In this document: positions 50,791 to 60,835 of the stretch, piece by piece | How positions within the stretch are numbered: position 1 is the first letter of the stretch | Layout of the letters: each line of letters opens with the position of its first letter | Assembly (NCBI RefSeq): GCF_003951315.1 | Contig: NZ_QLJH01000006.1 | Coordinates: 62,001-126,000 of the forward strand | DNA: 64,000 nt | From: Sphingomonas sp. S-NIH.Pt15_0812 | GTDB taxonomy: Bacteria; Pseudomonadota; Alphaproteobacteria; Sphingomonadales; Sphingomonadaceae | Direction of reading: 5' to 3' | Translations under genes and position numbers: made by a program | Notes under the pieces: model-generated | Seen by the model: only the letters and a program-made list of their open reading frames with translations | Database searches by the model: none | Told to the model about the DNA's origin: nothing

Positions 50791-53550
50791 TCAGCCCGGA
50801 CAATGTCCCTGCCCCGTGCTGGCCGAAACCGGGAAGGAGATCGTGCAGTGGACGCCGTCCGGCCCCAGGTTGAACGAAGTCCTGGCGTGGAGCTGGTAGG
50901 GCAAGGCTCGCTCGATCAACTCGCGCCCCTGCCCGGAACCCGCCGGCACCCGGACGCCGTCCGGTCCCATATCGGCCCCCGGCATCGTCACCGCCGATTC
51001 TCGCCAGTCGACATGCAACCAGGGCGCGCGATCACCCTCTGCCGGCTCGAACCGCCAACGGACCATCAGCCGGCCATCGGCTTGCGCCAGCGCGCCATGT
51101 TCGACCGCGTTGGTCGCCAGCTCGTGGATCGCCATGGCCAGGATCTGCACGGTCGAGGAACGGAGCCGGATGCCGCCCGGTCCGTCCAGCGTCACCTGCC
51201 CGGCCGCGCTGTTCGTCGCCGCCAGCTCCGTCGCGACCAGCGAGTCGAAGGTGACCCGGTCCTGCTCCTCCAGCCGTGACAGCAGCGACTGGATCCGCGC
51301 CAGCGCATCGAGCCGATCGCGATAGCGGAGGTGGAAGTCCGCCAGGTCGCGACTGGTGCGGGCGGTCTTGTCCGATATGGAGCGGACCACGCCGATCAAG
51401 TTGCGGGTGCGATGCTGCAACTCGTTGACCAGCGCCTTCTGCCGCTCCTCCCATTCGCGCCGCTCGGTGACGTCGACCAGGGCGCCGATCATCCGGATCG
51501 CCGCGCCATGATCGTCGTAGAAGAAACGGCCGCGGCCATGCAGCCAGTGGATGCTGCCGTCCGGATGCACGACGCGGTACTCCCGGACATAGTCGCGCGC
51601 CTCCGCCATGGCGGCACGCACTTCCGCCTCCGCGCCCGCACGTTCGTCGGGGTGCAGGCAATCCACCCAGGCCTGGTAGCTCGGCAGCACCTCGCCGACC
51701 CGATATCCCCCCTGCCGGAAACGTTCGTCCGACCAGCGCACCCGGTCGGTCCGGATATCCCAGTCCCACAATCCCAGCCGGCCCACCTCGACCGCGCTGG
51801 TCAGGAACGCCTCGTGCTTCTCCAGCGCCTCCTGCGCGGCCTTGGCGTCGGTGATGTCCTTGCCGATGCCCCCGATCATCGCGACACGATCCTCGCCGTC
51901 GCGGATCGGGAAGCCGGTGTCGCGCAGCCAGCGGATCGCGCCGTCGCTCGTTCGACATACGCGATAGTCGACAGTCACCGGCTCGCCGGCCCGGATGCGG
52001 CGGATCGCGGCGAGCACCGTGCGGCGGTCCTCCGGCACCACCAGCGCCAGCCAGGTGCGAAGCGGATGGCCCGCCATCGCCGCATCGCGCGACAGACCGT
52101 GGATCGCCTCGAACGCCGGCGTCAGATACCGCCATCGCAGCGAGGCCGCGTCGCGGATCGACAATAGGTCCTGCGAGGCGTCGCCGAACTGGCGCAGGCG
52201 TTCCTCGCTGGTCCGCAGCGCCTCCGCATTGCGCTTCAACGTGTCGATATCGGTGATGACGCTGGCATGGCCGATCACCGCGCCATCGCCGTCCCGGATC
52301 GGCATGGCGGACACGCGCGTCCAGATCTCGCGCCCGTCCTCGTCCGTGTAGAGCATCTCGATGCCCGGCATCACGCGTTCGCCGCGCAACGCCCGTACGC
52401 CCGGATAGTCGGTCACCGGCACTACCGCCCCATCCGCAGCCCAGGCCCGCCACCGCGGCGCGGCGCCATCGTCACGCGACGGCATCAGACCGTTCGGCAG
52501 GAAGCGGGCCATCTCTTCATTGGTCCGCACGGTCCGCCCCTCGGCATCGGTGACCAGGACACCGACCGGCAACGCCTCGAACACCGCCGCCAGCCGGGCA
52601 TCGTTTTCGTCGATCCGCGCCTGCGCCATCGCGTCGCGCAGGCGCTGCACCTCGGCCTGCGACGCCTTCCAGGCGGAAATGTCCTTGGTGGTGGTGGCGA
52701 CGCCGTCGCCCAACTTCACCACCGACTGGTAATACCAGCCGTCGAACTGCTCGCGATCATAAGAACGTTCGGTCTGCTCGGGCACGCCCGTCTCGGTGAC
52801 GCGACGGAAGGCGTCGAAAATGCCGATCTCCACCACGCCGGGCCTGCGCTCAAGCAGGCTCTCGCCCCGCACCTCGCCATAATGATGTTCGGACGTGTGG
52901 TTGTTGAGTAGCCAGCGGAAGTCCACGATCGCGCCCCGGTCGTCGCGGATCGCGGCGAAGACCTGGATCATGTCCTGCGAACTGTCCATTGTCGCCTGGA
53001 GCAGGTCGCGGCTCTGTTGCAATTCCGCGGCGCCCTCGCGGACCTGCTGCTCCAGATGCAGCCGGTCGCTGCCCTGGCTCGCCCCGCCGCCATCCTCCCC
53101 CGTGTCGGCCATCGCTATCGCCGTCGCCAACACCGCCTCGACCCGCCCATGCAGGTCCCGGATCGGCGTACCGCTCCACACCGTCCCGTCCGCGACGATC
53201 CGGACCGGCTCCCCCGCCCAGGCGTCGGACAGGCGCGCGTCCAATCCGGCCGGCGGACGCGCATTCCACCGCCCCGCCGCACCCACGCGCCGGTCATGCC
53301 ACGCATCGTTGCACAAGGTCGTCCGGTCCGCGCCCACCAGCAGCAAGGCGGGGCGCAAATGGTCGAGCAGCATCGCCACCGCCCCCCGCATGGTCGACGA
53401 CCAGCGATCCGGCGACCCCAGCGCCGTATCCGACCAGTCCCGCGCCGCGATGCGCTGCGCCATGGCACTGTCCTGCGGCAGCCAGGTGGGTATGGCGGCG
53501 GGCTCAGGCACGGCCGCATATTCGCTGATGGAGGATGCGGGCCAAGCCAC
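50791..53550 (-). CDS. Multi-PAS HWE-family sensor histidine kinase
   Basis: A 919-residue soluble kinase. Its N-terminal region (MAQRIAARDWSDTALGSPDRW) is the usual lead of HWE PAS kinases. Four PAS/PAC units follow at about residues 185-300, 325-440, 455-575 and 590-705 (for example WRYLTPAFEAIHGLS, then YVREYRVVHPDGSIHWLHGR). The kinase core has VNELQHRTRNLIGVVRSI (phospho-His) and MAIHELATNAVEHGAL. There are no membrane helices, so it senses a cytoplasmic signal, possibly light or redox by a bound cofactor, but no LOV Cys motif was seen. The start is a GTG; ATG 53463 with AGGA is an alternative. It converges on the receiver gene. Confidence 0.88.
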   Translation of the reverse strand: MAWPASSISEYAAVPEPAAIPTWLPQDSAMAQRIAARDWSDTALGSPDRWSSTMRGAVAMLLDHLRPALLLVGADRTTLCNDAWHDRRVGAAGRWNARPPAGLDARLSDAWAGEPVRIVADGTVWSGTPIRDLHGRVEAVLATAIAMADTGEDGGGASQGSDRLHLEQQVREGAAELQQSRDLLQATMDSSQDMIQVFAAIRDDRGAIVDFRWLLNNHTSEHHYGEVRGESLLERRPGVVEIGIFDAFRRVTETGVPEQTERSYDREQFDGWYYQSVVKLGDGVATTTKDISAWKASQAEVQRLRDAMAQARIDENDARLAAVFEALPVGVLVTDAEGRTVRTNEEMARFLPNGLMPSRDDGAAPRWRAWAADGAVVPVTDYPGVRALRGERVMPGIEMLYTDEDGREIWTRVSAMPIRDGDGAVIGHASVITDIDTLKRNAEALRTSEERLRQFGDASQDLLSIRDAASLRWRYLTPAFEAIHGLSRDAAMAGHPLRTWLALVVPEDRRTVLAAIRRIRAGEPVTVDYRVCRTSDGAIRWLRDTGFPIRDGEDRVAMIGGIGKDITDAKAAQEALEKHEAFLTSAVEVGRLGLWDWDIRTDRVRWSDERFRQGGYRVGEVLPSYQAWVDCLHPDERAGAEAEVRAAMAEARDYVREYRVVHPDGSIHWLHGRGRFFYDDHGAAIRMIGALVDVTERREWEERQKALVNELQHRTRNLIGVVRSISDKTARTSRDLADFHLRYRDRLDALARIQSLLSRLEEQDRVTFDSLVATELAATNSAAGQVTLDGPGGIRLRSSTVQILAMAIHELATNAVEHGALAQADGRLMVRWRFEPAEGDRAPWLHVDWRESAVTMPGADMGPDGVRVPAGSGQGRELIERALPYQLHARTSFNLGPDGVHCTISFPVSASTGQGHCPG

Positions 53551-53686
53551 CGACCGAGGTCGCGTCGCTATGGCCGCCGGTCGGTTCGCCGAGCGCCGGA
53601 TGGTCCTCGACGGCCGGCACGTAGAGATCGTCGCCGGACGGCGCGGACCCGGTCGCGCCGAGCAGATCCTGGTCCACCACCGTCAT
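53504..53686 (-). CDS. Possible small protein upstream of the PAS kinase
   Basis: A 60-residue acidic frame (MTVVDQDLLGATGSAPSGDD...GGLARILHQRICGRA) with GGAGGAAG about 13 nt before its ATG. It overlaps the start of the PAS kinase in another frame. It could be a real short regulator co-translated with the kinase or a chance frame. The ribosome site is farther than ideal and no family is recognised. The rest of the 53551-53813 gap carries no other gene that I can support. Confidence 0.3.
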   Translation of the reverse strand: MTVVDQDLLGATGSAPSGDDLYVPAVEDHPALGEPTGGHSDATSVGGLARILHQRICGRA

Positions 53687-53813
53687 CGTTGCACTGCTTC
53701 CTCCATCGGGGGACGATCAGCTAAAGCACTATCATCGCTCACCTTTCCAGAAGGTCACTCGCAAAGCGACCAAACGAATGAAACTTTTGTTCGGTTGATG
53801 TGGAGAACGCAGA

Positions 53814-54566
53814 TCAGGCGATATGCGTGCGAGCGAAGATCCGCTCCCGCAAGTTCGCGTTGCGCTGGCGCACCGCCTCGATCTCCTCGCTTTCGGTACG
53901 GGCGAGCAGGTGCTCCAGCACCGCGTCCAGATGTTGGCGCATCGCCAGCCGCGCCGCCTCCGCATCCCGCGCCCTGAGCGCCGCGACGATCGCGCGATGT
54001 TCGGCGACGCGCAGCATCTCGCCGCCGCCGCGCGCACGCTGGTGGATCGTCCGCGCCAGGTCGCACCGGTCGCGCATCGCCCACAAATCGGTCACCACCG
54101 CCAGGAAGGCGCCGTTGCCGGTTGCACCGGCGATGGCGAGGTGGAAGTCGCGGTCGGCCCTCTCGCTCGCGGCGATATCGGCATCCGCATCCGCCATGAT
54201 GGCGACCAGTGCGTCGAGTTCGTCCAGCCGCTCGTCATCGATGCGCAGCGCCGCCAGCGCGGCGACCTCCGCCTCGATGCTGCGCCGCGCCTCCAGCAGT
54301 TCGAACGCGCCGACGTCCAGCGTCTCCGCCCCCTCGCCCGGCATCCGCAGCGAGGCGACATAGATGCCGGAGCCTTTGCGCATCTCGACGACGCCCATCA
54401 TCTCCAGCGCGACCATCGCCTCGCGCACCGTGGTGCGGCTGATCGTATAGGTTTCCGCCAGCTCGCGTTCGGTCGGCAGGCGGCTGCCGACCGGCAACTC
54501 GCCCTGGGCCAGCCGCTGGAGGATGCCGTCGGTCACACGTCGATAGAGCTTGTCGGACTTTTCCAT
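53814..54566 (-). CDS. GntR-family transcriptional regulator, FadR/UxuR (FCD) subtype
   Basis: A 250-residue regulator. The ATG at 54566 begins MEKSDKLYRRVTDGILQRLA; upstream in-frame sequence belongs to the divergent promoter. The winged HTH is LPTERELAETYTISRTTVREAM, and the FCD domain follows with RRSIEAEVAALAAL and metal/effector residues ERADRDFHLAIAGATGN plus AEHRAIVAALRARD (Asp and His of the FCD site). It is divergent from a mannonate dehydratase gene, so it likely represses the acidic-sugar genes to its right in response to a uronate derivative. Confidence 0.9.
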   Translation of the reverse strand: MEKSDKLYRRVTDGILQRLAQGELPVGSRLPTERELAETYTISRTTVREAMVALEMMGVVEMRKGSGIYVASLRMPGEGAETLDVGAFELLEARRSIEAEVAALAALRIDDERLDELDALVAIMADADADIAASERADRDFHLAIAGATGNGAFLAVVTDLWAMRDRCDLARTIHQRARGGGEMLRVAEHRAIVAALRARDAEAARLAMRQHLDAVLEHLLARTESEEIEAVRQRNANLRERIFARTHIA

Positions 54567-54642
54567 GATCGATCTGTATCCCAGGCGCGGGCCCGCGCAA
54601 TGCTCCAGCATCGCGAACGGTGCGAAATCTGTCGAGTCCATG

Positions 54643-54677
54643 TTGACAGGCCAATATGCTTGGCGCTGTATGACAGC
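54643..54677 (+). promoter_or_regulatory. Promoter/operator candidate for the manD operon
   Basis: A perfect TTGACA box (54643-54648) is followed, 16-18 nt later, by a weak -10 area lying inside the inverted repeat GCTGT-ATG-ACAGC (54665-54677). The palindrome is a good operator for the divergent GntR regulator, since binding would cover the -10 region. The string CAGGCCA (54647-54653) also occurs upstream of the TonB receptor gene (57495-57501). Assignments are from inspection only. Confidence 0.5.
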
Positions 54678-54810
54678 ATTCGAGGGAGAGGATGCGGTCG
54701 CCATGCCGGCGGCCGACGCATGGTCGTGACCTGTTTCCCCGGACGCTATTTTCCTGCGCCGTCCGTTCGTGGCGACGCACCGTCTTCCCTGTCGTCAGGA
54801 CCCACGCTCC

Positions 54811-56022
54811 ATGCCGAAGATCGTCGATGCCCGTGTCATCATCACCTGTCCGGGGCGAAATTTCGTCACGCTCAAGATCATCTGCGACGACGGCACCACC
54901 GGGGTCGGCGATGCGACGCTGAACGGTCGCGAGCTGAGCGTCGCCAGCTATCTGTCCGACCATGTCGTCCCCTGCCTGATCGGCCGCGACGCGCACCGGA
55001 TCGAGGATATCTGGCAGTATCTTTACAAGGGAGCCTATTGGCGGCGCGGCCCGGTGACGATGACCGCGATCGCGGCGGTCGACATGGCGCTGTGGGACAT
55101 CAAGGGCAAGATCGCCGGGCTGCCCGTCTACCAGTTGCTGGGCGGCGCGGCGCGCGACAGCGTGATGGTCTATGGCCATGCCAATGGCGTGTCGATCGAG
55201 GACACGATCGCCGCCGCGATCCGCTATCGCGACGAAGGCTATCAGGCGATCCGCCTGCAATGCGGCGTGCCCGGCATGGCCGCCACCTATGGCGTCAGCA
55301 AGGACCCGGAATTCTACGAGCCGGCCGACTCCGATCTGCCGACCGAGGCGGTCTGGTCGACCAGCAAATATCTCCGCATCGTGCCAGAGCTGTTCGCTGC
55401 GGCGCGCGAGGCGCTGGGCTGGGACGTGCATCTGCTCCACGACATCCACCATCGCCTGACCCCGATCGAGGCGGGGCGGCTGGGTCGCGACCTGGAGCCC
55501 TATCGCCCCTTCTGGCTGGAGGATGCGACCCCGGCCGAGAACCAGGACGCGTTCCGCCTGATCCGCCAGCACACCACCGCGCCGCTGGCGGTGGGCGAGA
55601 TCTTCAATTCGATCTGGGACGCCAAGGGGCTGATCGAGAACCAGCTGATCGACTATGTCCGCGCCACCGTGACCCATGCCGGCGGCCTCACGCACCTGCG
55701 CCGGATCGCCGCGCTGGCCGATCTCTACCAGGTCCGCACCGGCTGCCACGGCGCGACCGACCTGTCGCCGGTGGCGATGGCGGCGGCGCTGCATTTCGAC
55801 CTGTCGGTGCCCAATTTCGGCATCCAGGAATATATGCGCCACACCGCCGAGACGGACGCCGTATTCCCCCACGCCTATTCCTTCACGCAGGGCACGATGC
55901 ATCCCGGCGAGGCGCCCGGCCTGGGCGTCGACATCGACGAGGCGCTGGCGGCCGGCCATGACTATCGGCGCGCCTATCTGCCGGTGAACCGCCTGGAAGA
56001 CGGCACGCTGTGGAGCTGGTGA
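54811..56022 (+). CDS. manD: D-mannonate dehydratase (enolase superfamily, ManD)
   Basis: A 403-residue enolase-superfamily enzyme, one residue longer than the studied Novosphingobium ManD in numbering. Mg ligands are D211 (LLHDIHHRL), E237 ([10 protein letters not shown]) and E263 (VGEIFNS). Catalytic residues Y160 (AATYGVSK) and H213 are also in place. The sequence [20 protein letters not shown] is the typical barrel start. It converts D-mannonate to 2-keto-3-deoxygluconate, a step in glucuronate breakdown. The MFS gene starts 4 nt behind its stop. The start ATG lacks a strong ribosome site but matches the family start. Confidence 0.93.
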   Translation: MPKIVDARVIITCPGRNFVTLKIICDDGTTGVGDATLNGRELSVASYLSDHVVPCLIGRDAHRIEDIWQYLYKGAYWRRGPVTMTAIAAVDMALWDIKGKIAGLPVYQLLGGAARDSVMVYGHANGVSIEDTIAAAIRYRDEGYQAIRLQCGVPGMAATYGVSKDPEFYEPADSDLPTEAVWSTSKYLRIVPELFAAAREALGWDVHLLHDIHHRLTPIEAGRLGRDLEPYRPFWLEDATPAENQDAFRLIRQHTTAPLAVGEIFNSIWDAKGLIENQLIDYVRATVTHAGGLTHLRRIAALADLYQVRTGCHGATDLSPVAMAAALHFDLSVPNFGIQEYMRHTAETDAVFPHAYSFTQGTMHPGEAPGLGVDIDEALAAGHDYRRAYLPVNRLEDGTLWSW

Positions 56023-56026
56023 GAGG

Positions 56027-57334
56027 ATGACCGAGGCCCTGGCCCCCACCCCCGCTCCGCCGGAGAAACCGCGTGGCCGGGTGCGCTGGATCGTCTGCGC
56101 CCTGCTGTTCGCGGCGGTGGCGCTCAGCTATATCGACCGGCTGGTGCTGCCGACGCTCAAGCCCGAGCTCCAGGCGCGCTACGACTGGAGCGAGCAGGGC
56201 TATGCCGATCTCGCCATCGCCTTCCAGGCCGCCTACGGCATCGCCTATGTGCTGTTCGGGCGGTTCGTCGACCGGGTCGGCGCGCGGATCGGCTATGCGG
56301 TGGCGGTCACTTTGTGGACGATCGGCCATGTCGCCCATGCGCTGTTCACCAGCGCCGGCGGGATGATCTGGGCGCGGCTGCCGCTGGCCGCCGGGGAAGC
56401 GGGCGCGTTTCCCGCCGCGCTCGCCGCGACCTCCGAATGGTTTCCGCAGCGCGAGCGCGCGCTGGCGATCGGCATCTTCAACGCCGGCTCCAATGTCGGC
56501 GCGATCCTGACGCCCCTGGTGGTGCCGGCGATCGCGGTCGCGTTCGGCTGGCGGATGGCGTTCCTGGCGACCGGCGCGCTGACCCTGGTGTGGCTGATCG
56601 CCTGGCTCGGCTTCTATCGCAGCCCGCGCCAGCATCCCCGCGTCACGGCGGCGGAACTCGCCTGGATCGAGGCGGACCCGACGCCCCCCGCCCGGCCGAT
56701 CCGCTGGCGCACGCTGCTCCGCCTGCGCCAGACCTGGGCCTACATGGCCGGCCGCTTCCTGATCGACCCGATCTGGTGGACCTTCCTGTTCTGGCTGCCC
56801 GACTTCTTCAACCGTCAATATGGCGTGAAGATGCTCGACTTCGGCCCGCCCTTGGTCGCGGTCTATGTGCTGGCGGACGTGGGATCGATCGCGGGCGGCT
56901 GGTACTCGTCGCGCCTGCTGGGGCGCGGGTGGAGCGCCAACCGCGCGCGCAAGACCGCGATGGCGACCTGCGCGCTGTTCGCGCTGCCGATCATCGTCGC
57001 GGCGCAGGCCCCGGGCATGTGGTGGGCGGTGCTAGCGATCGGGCTGGCCTGCGCCTGCCACCAGGGCTTCTCCGCCAATGTCTTCGCCATCCCCGGCGAC
57101 CTGTTCCCGCGCGGCATGGGCGGATCGGTGATCGGCCTCGGCGGACTAGCCGGCGCGGTTGGCGGCATGATGATGGCGAAGTTCGCCGGCACGATCCTGG
57201 CCGGCGTCGGCGGCTATGGGCCGATCTTCGCGGTCGCCGGCTGCGCCTATTTCGTCGCGCTGCTCGTCATCCACCTGCTGGTGCCGACCTATGCGCCGGT
57301 CGACCCGGCGCGCCTGGCGGCGGATCGGTCGTAG
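56027..57334 (+). CDS. MFS transporter, hexuronate (ExuT/ACS) type
   Basis: A 435-residue transporter with 12 hydrophobic segments. The first helix has RWIVCALLFAAVALSYIDRL, then FGRFVDRVGARIGYAV (motif A variant), and PAALAATSEWFPQRERALAIG, the signature of the anion:cation symporter branch including ExuT. FAIPGDLFPRGMGGSVIGLGG is typical of the second half. It should import hexuronate or aldonate with protons. It is co-transcribed with manD, whose product route it would feed. The 239 nt after it hold the TonB receptor promoter region. Confidence 0.92.
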   Translation: MTEALAPTPAPPEKPRGRVRWIVCALLFAAVALSYIDRLVLPTLKPELQARYDWSEQGYADLAIAFQAAYGIAYVLFGRFVDRVGARIGYAVAVTLWTIGHVAHALFTSAGGMIWARLPLAAGEAGAFPAALAATSEWFPQRERALAIGIFNAGSNVGAILTPLVVPAIAVAFGWRMAFLATGALTLVWLIAWLGFYRSPRQHPRVTAAELAWIEADPTPPARPIRWRTLLRLRQTWAYMAGRFLIDPIWWTFLFWLPDFFNRQYGVKMLDFGPPLVAVYVLADVGSIAGGWYSSRLLGRGWSANRARKTAMATCALFALPIIVAAQAPGMWWAVLAIGLACACHQGFSANVFAIPGDLFPRGMGGSVIGLGGLAGAVGGMMMAKFAGTILAGVGGYGPIFAVAGCAYFVALLVIHLLVPTYAPVDPARLAADRS

Positions 57335-57573
57335 CGATAGGGCTTCACGCGCCGGATCTGCCATTCGCCGGGGGCCAGGCGGACGTGGCGGTCCTGACGG
57401 GTCTCCTGTCGGTCCAACGCCCTCGTCATCAACGGCCGCAGCCATCCTGCCCGCACCATATCGCATATTGGCCGGGCAACAACGATTAACCTGTCAGGCC
57501 AGTTATCGGTAACATGCACAGCATCGAAAAATGGCAGACCGGATGAAACGGCCGCCTTCAGGAGGGGAATGAC

Positions 57574-60500
57574 ATGAAGCTCGCGTCACCAATGCGTCGC
57601 CTGAACACGCCGCTGGCCCTGTTGCTGTGCACATCGGCCTGGCCGGCCCTGGCGCAGGTCGCGCCGACGCCGGGCGCCCCGACCGCCTCCTCGGACAGCA
57701 GCGCGACCACCCTGCCCGACGCGAACACGCAGGATGGCGCGGGCAATACCCAGCCGACCCAGATCGACTCGAGCGACCAGGCCCCCGCCGATCCGTCCGC
57801 GACCGGCAACCAGGATATCATCGTCACCGGATATCGCGCGTCGCTGCAAAGCCAGACCAACGCGAAGAAGAATTCGATCGGCTTCACCGACACGATCTTC
57901 GCCGAGGATATCGGCAAGTTCCCCGACACCAACATCGCCGAATCGGTCAACCGCATCCCCGGCGTGACGATCAGCCGCGAGGTCACGGGCGAAGGCGCGA
58001 ACGTCGCGATCCGCGGTCTCGGCACCAACTTCACCCGCGTGCTGCTGAACGGCGCGCCGGTCGCGATCGCCTCGGTCCGCTTCGACGCGCAGAGCACCAA
58101 TCGCGAGGTCGATCTCGACCTGATCCCGACCGAATTGTTCACCCAGCTGACCGTCAGCAAGTCGCCCACCGCCAGCCAGATCGAGGGCGGCGCGGCCGGC
58201 ACGGTCAACCTGCGCTCGGCACGTCCGTTCGACAATCCCAAGCCCTATATCAGCTACGGCCTTCAGGGGTCGAAGGTCAGCAGCGCCGACAAATGGGGCT
58301 ATCGCGGCTATGCGCTGGCCAGCATGACCTCGGGCAATTTCGGCCTGCTGGTCGGCGGCGCGGCGGTGAAGAACCGCTTCCGCGTCGACGGGTTCGAGAC
58401 GATCGGCTGGACCAATCCGAACCTCACCGCGTCGCAGAACACCGGCTCGACGCGCAATGCGACCGGCGGCGGCAACTTCACCATCCCCGGCACCGTGCCC
58501 GCCAATGCCGGCAACGGCCTGACGCCCGGCACGGTCATCGACCAGGCGTTCCTGCTGCGCAACAATCCGGGTGCGACGATCGAGCAGATCGACAACGGCC
58601 TGCTGCCCCGCCTGGGCCGTCCGCGCACCGAGATCGGCGAGCGCACCCGCTATAACGGCCTCGTCTCGGCCGAGTGGCGGCCGAGCGACGCCTTCCACTT
58701 CTATGTCGACGGCATGTATGCCAAGCGCGACACCGAATTCTCGCGCAACGCGATGAACTGGGCGGTGCGCAACGGCGCGGCGATCCCGCTCAACACCACC
58801 TATGACAAGACGGATTGCGCGTCGGGCTGCACCGTCACCGGCGGCACCTATGCCAATTCGCAGTTCTTCCTCGAATATCGGCCGTACAAGGACAAGCAGG
58901 ACTATTGGGGCGTCAATCCCGGTGCCGAGTTCATCATCAACGACCATATCAAGGGCGATCTGCAGGCCAATTACACGCGCAGCAAGTTCCGCCGCGAAAG
59001 CCCGACCTTCCTGGTCATCACCCCGACCAGCAGCGGCACCACCGTCACCTATCAGAACACCGGCGGCATCCCGACGATAACCAGCAATGTCGACCTGAAC
59101 AACCCGGCCAATTTCGGTTGGGCCGGCGGCGGTCGCGTCCAGCTCTCCGGCGAGGAACGCCGGACCGAGACCAAGGGCGTGCGCGGCAGCCTGTTGTTCG
59201 GCGACGAGAAGAGGTTCAGCGTCCGCGTCGGCGCGGCCTATGACGACACCTCGCGGCGGATCAGCCCGTTCGACAACAGCAATGCCTGGTCGGCGGCGAT
59301 CTGCGGCAACAACCCCAACGTGCTGCTGCCCGGCCCGAACCGCCAGCCGCTGTGCGATGGCGCGAACCAGCCCGGCACGGTGCCGCCCGCCGGCTATCCG
59401 ACCTATCCCGCCTATGGCACCGGCTTCACGGTCGGCGGCCAGCCGATCGTCTATGGCGGCTCGATCATCCCGACCGCGCTCGTCCCCTCCTTCCTCCTGC
59501 CCGGCGACAACGGCTTCATCACCGTCGACTGGAACAAGGTGAAGGCCGCGACCGGCTATGACAGGCTGCTCGCCGGCGCGACGGAGACGGGTTCGGGCAC
59601 CAGCGGCGCGAATGGCGGCCTGATCCGCGAGAAGGTGACCGGCACCTTCATCGAGGGCAACGGCATCATCGACGTCAACGATACCGACACGCTGCGCGTC
59701 AATGCCGGCGTCCGCTATGTCCGCACGCAGCAGATCGTCGGCGGCCGCACCAGCATCCCCGATCCGCGCAATACGCGGGGCGGCGTGACCTGTCCCGGCT
59801 CCACCGCCAACAACTTCGCGCTGGACGGTTCCTGCTATCCGGTCACGGTCGCCTTTGCCGAGACGAACCGCCTCTATTCCAACTTCCTGCCCTCGGCGAG
59901 CGTCGCCTACAGCTTCGGCAACAAGGCGGTGGCGCGTGGTTCGATCTCGCGCACGATGACCCGGCCGGACCCGAACCAGCTGCTGCCGGGCGCGTCCTTC
60001 ACCTCGCCCTCGGCGGATGTCGGCAATCTCGGCAACAACGCGCTCAATCCGTACATCTCGAACAATATCGACCTGGGCTTCGAATATTATACCGGCGGCG
60101 AGGGCGTGATCGCGTTCGCGGCGTTCCGCAAGTCGATCACCGGCTTCACCGTCAACGGTCTGACCACCGTGCCCTTCTCGACCCTGGAGCAATATGGCAT
60201 CACCTTCGCCACGCTGACCCAGGCGCAGCAGCTTGCCCTCGCCTCGCGCGCACCGGCCGGCACCCCGCCCGAACAGGTGCTGGTCCAGGTCCAGCAGCAG
60301 GTGAACGCCGATGGCAAGCTCAAGGTCAACGGCCTGGAGTTCCAGATCACCCAGCCGCTCGACTTCCTGACCCAATATATCGGCGTCACCGGCTTCGGCG
60401 TGCAGGGCAACCTGACGCTGATCGACCAGAAGGGCGAAGGCACCGGTGCGCCGGCCATCGCGCTCGGCGTCGCGCCGACCACCTACACGGCGACCGGCTA

Positions 60501-60807
60501 TTATGAAGGCCACGGCCTGTCGGCGCGCCTGACCTATACGTTCAACGAGGGGTCGCAGGCGTCGGGCCTCAACCAGAACGGCCTGCCCAATGCGGCGATC
60601 TTCGGCCGCGATTACGGCCAGCTTGACTTCTCGGGCAATCTCGACCTCGGCAAGGTGTTCGGCAACAGCTACATGCCAACCCTGGTCGTCAACGTGATCA
60701 ACATCACCAAGGAAGCCCAGTCGAGCTACTTCCAGTTCCCGAATGCCACCTTCAACCAGTATCAGCCGGGCCGCACCCTGCTGGTCGGCATCCGCGGTCG
60801 CTTCTGA
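57574..60807 (+). CDS. TonB-dependent receptor, Xanthomonas/Caulobacter carbohydrate type
   Basis: A 1077-residue receptor with AGGAGGGG before its ATG. The signal peptide (MRRLNTPLALLLCTSAWPALAQ region) is followed by a Thr/Ser/Asp-rich spacer and the TonB box DIIVTGYRASLQ. The plug has FAEDIGKFPDTNIAESVNRI then PGVTISREVTGEG and IRGLGTNFTRVLLNG, the hallmark of the large sugar-type receptors (TonB-dep_Xanth). The barrel ends LLVGIRGRF. It probably takes up uronate-containing oligosaccharides, given manD and the hexuronate transporter just upstream. A hairpin terminator follows. Confidence 0.95.
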   Translation: MKLASPMRRLNTPLALLLCTSAWPALAQVAPTPGAPTASSDSSATTLPDANTQDGAGNTQPTQIDSSDQAPADPSATGNQDIIVTGYRASLQSQTNAKKNSIGFTDTIFAEDIGKFPDTNIAESVNRIPGVTISREVTGEGANVAIRGLGTNFTRVLLNGAPVAIASVRFDAQSTNREVDLDLIPTELFTQLTVSKSPTASQIEGGAAGTVNLRSARPFDNPKPYISYGLQGSKVSSADKWGYRGYALASMTSGNFGLLVGGAAVKNRFRVDGFETIGWTNPNLTASQNTGSTRNATGGGNFTIPGTVPANAGNGLTPGTVIDQAFLLRNNPGATIEQIDNGLLPRLGRPRTEIGERTRYNGLVSAEWRPSDAFHFYVDGMYAKRDTEFSRNAMNWAVRNGAAIPLNTTYDKTDCASGCTVTGGTYANSQFFLEYRPYKDKQDYWGVNPGAEFIINDHIKGDLQANYTRSKFRRESPTFLVITPTSSGTTVTYQNTGGIPTITSNVDLNNPANFGWAGGGRVQLSGEERRTETKGVRGSLLFGDEKRFSVRVGAAYDDTSRRISPFDNSNAWSAAICGNNPNVLLPGPNRQPLCDGANQPGTVPPAGYPTYPAYGTGFTVGGQPIVYGGSIIPTALVPSFLLPGDNGFITVDWNKVKAATGYDRLLAGATETGSGTSGANGGLIREKVTGTFIEGNGIIDVNDTDTLRVNAGVRYVRTQQIVGGRTSIPDPRNTRGGVTCPGSTANNFALDGSCYPVTVAFAETNRLYSNFLPSASVAYSFGNKAVARGSISRTMTRPDPNQLLPGASFTSPSADVGNLGNNALNPYISNNIDLGFEYYTGGEGVIAFAAFRKSITGFTVNGLTTVPFSTLEQYGITFATLTQAQQLALASRAPAGTPPEQVLVQVQQQVNADGKLKVNGLEFQITQPLDFLTQYIGVTGFGVQGNLTLIDQKGEGTGAPAIALGVAPTTYTATGYYEGHGLSARLTYTFNEGSQASGLNQNGLPNAAIFGRDYGQLDFSGNLDLGKVFGNSYMPTLVVNVINITKEAQSSYFQFPNATFNQYQPGRTLLVGIRGRF

Positions 60808-60835
60808 TCCGCGACCGCCGCTTTCGGGAATGATG

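Noticed and set aside
57289..57519. Minus-strand frame in the gap between the MFS and TonB receptor genes with an EWQIRRVKPYRYDRS stretch
   Set aside because: It looks a little like a real protein end but overlaps the MFS gene and shows no family motif. I could not separate a gene remnant from chance.
57586..60513. A ~975-codon open frame on the minus strand antisense to the TonB receptor gene, and similar long antisense frames (for example plus strand 4917-8012)
   Set aside because: They consist of Arg/Ala/Gly/Asp-rich low-complexity translation with no family motif, exactly opposite well-supported genes. Long antisense frames are expected in DNA of this GC content.
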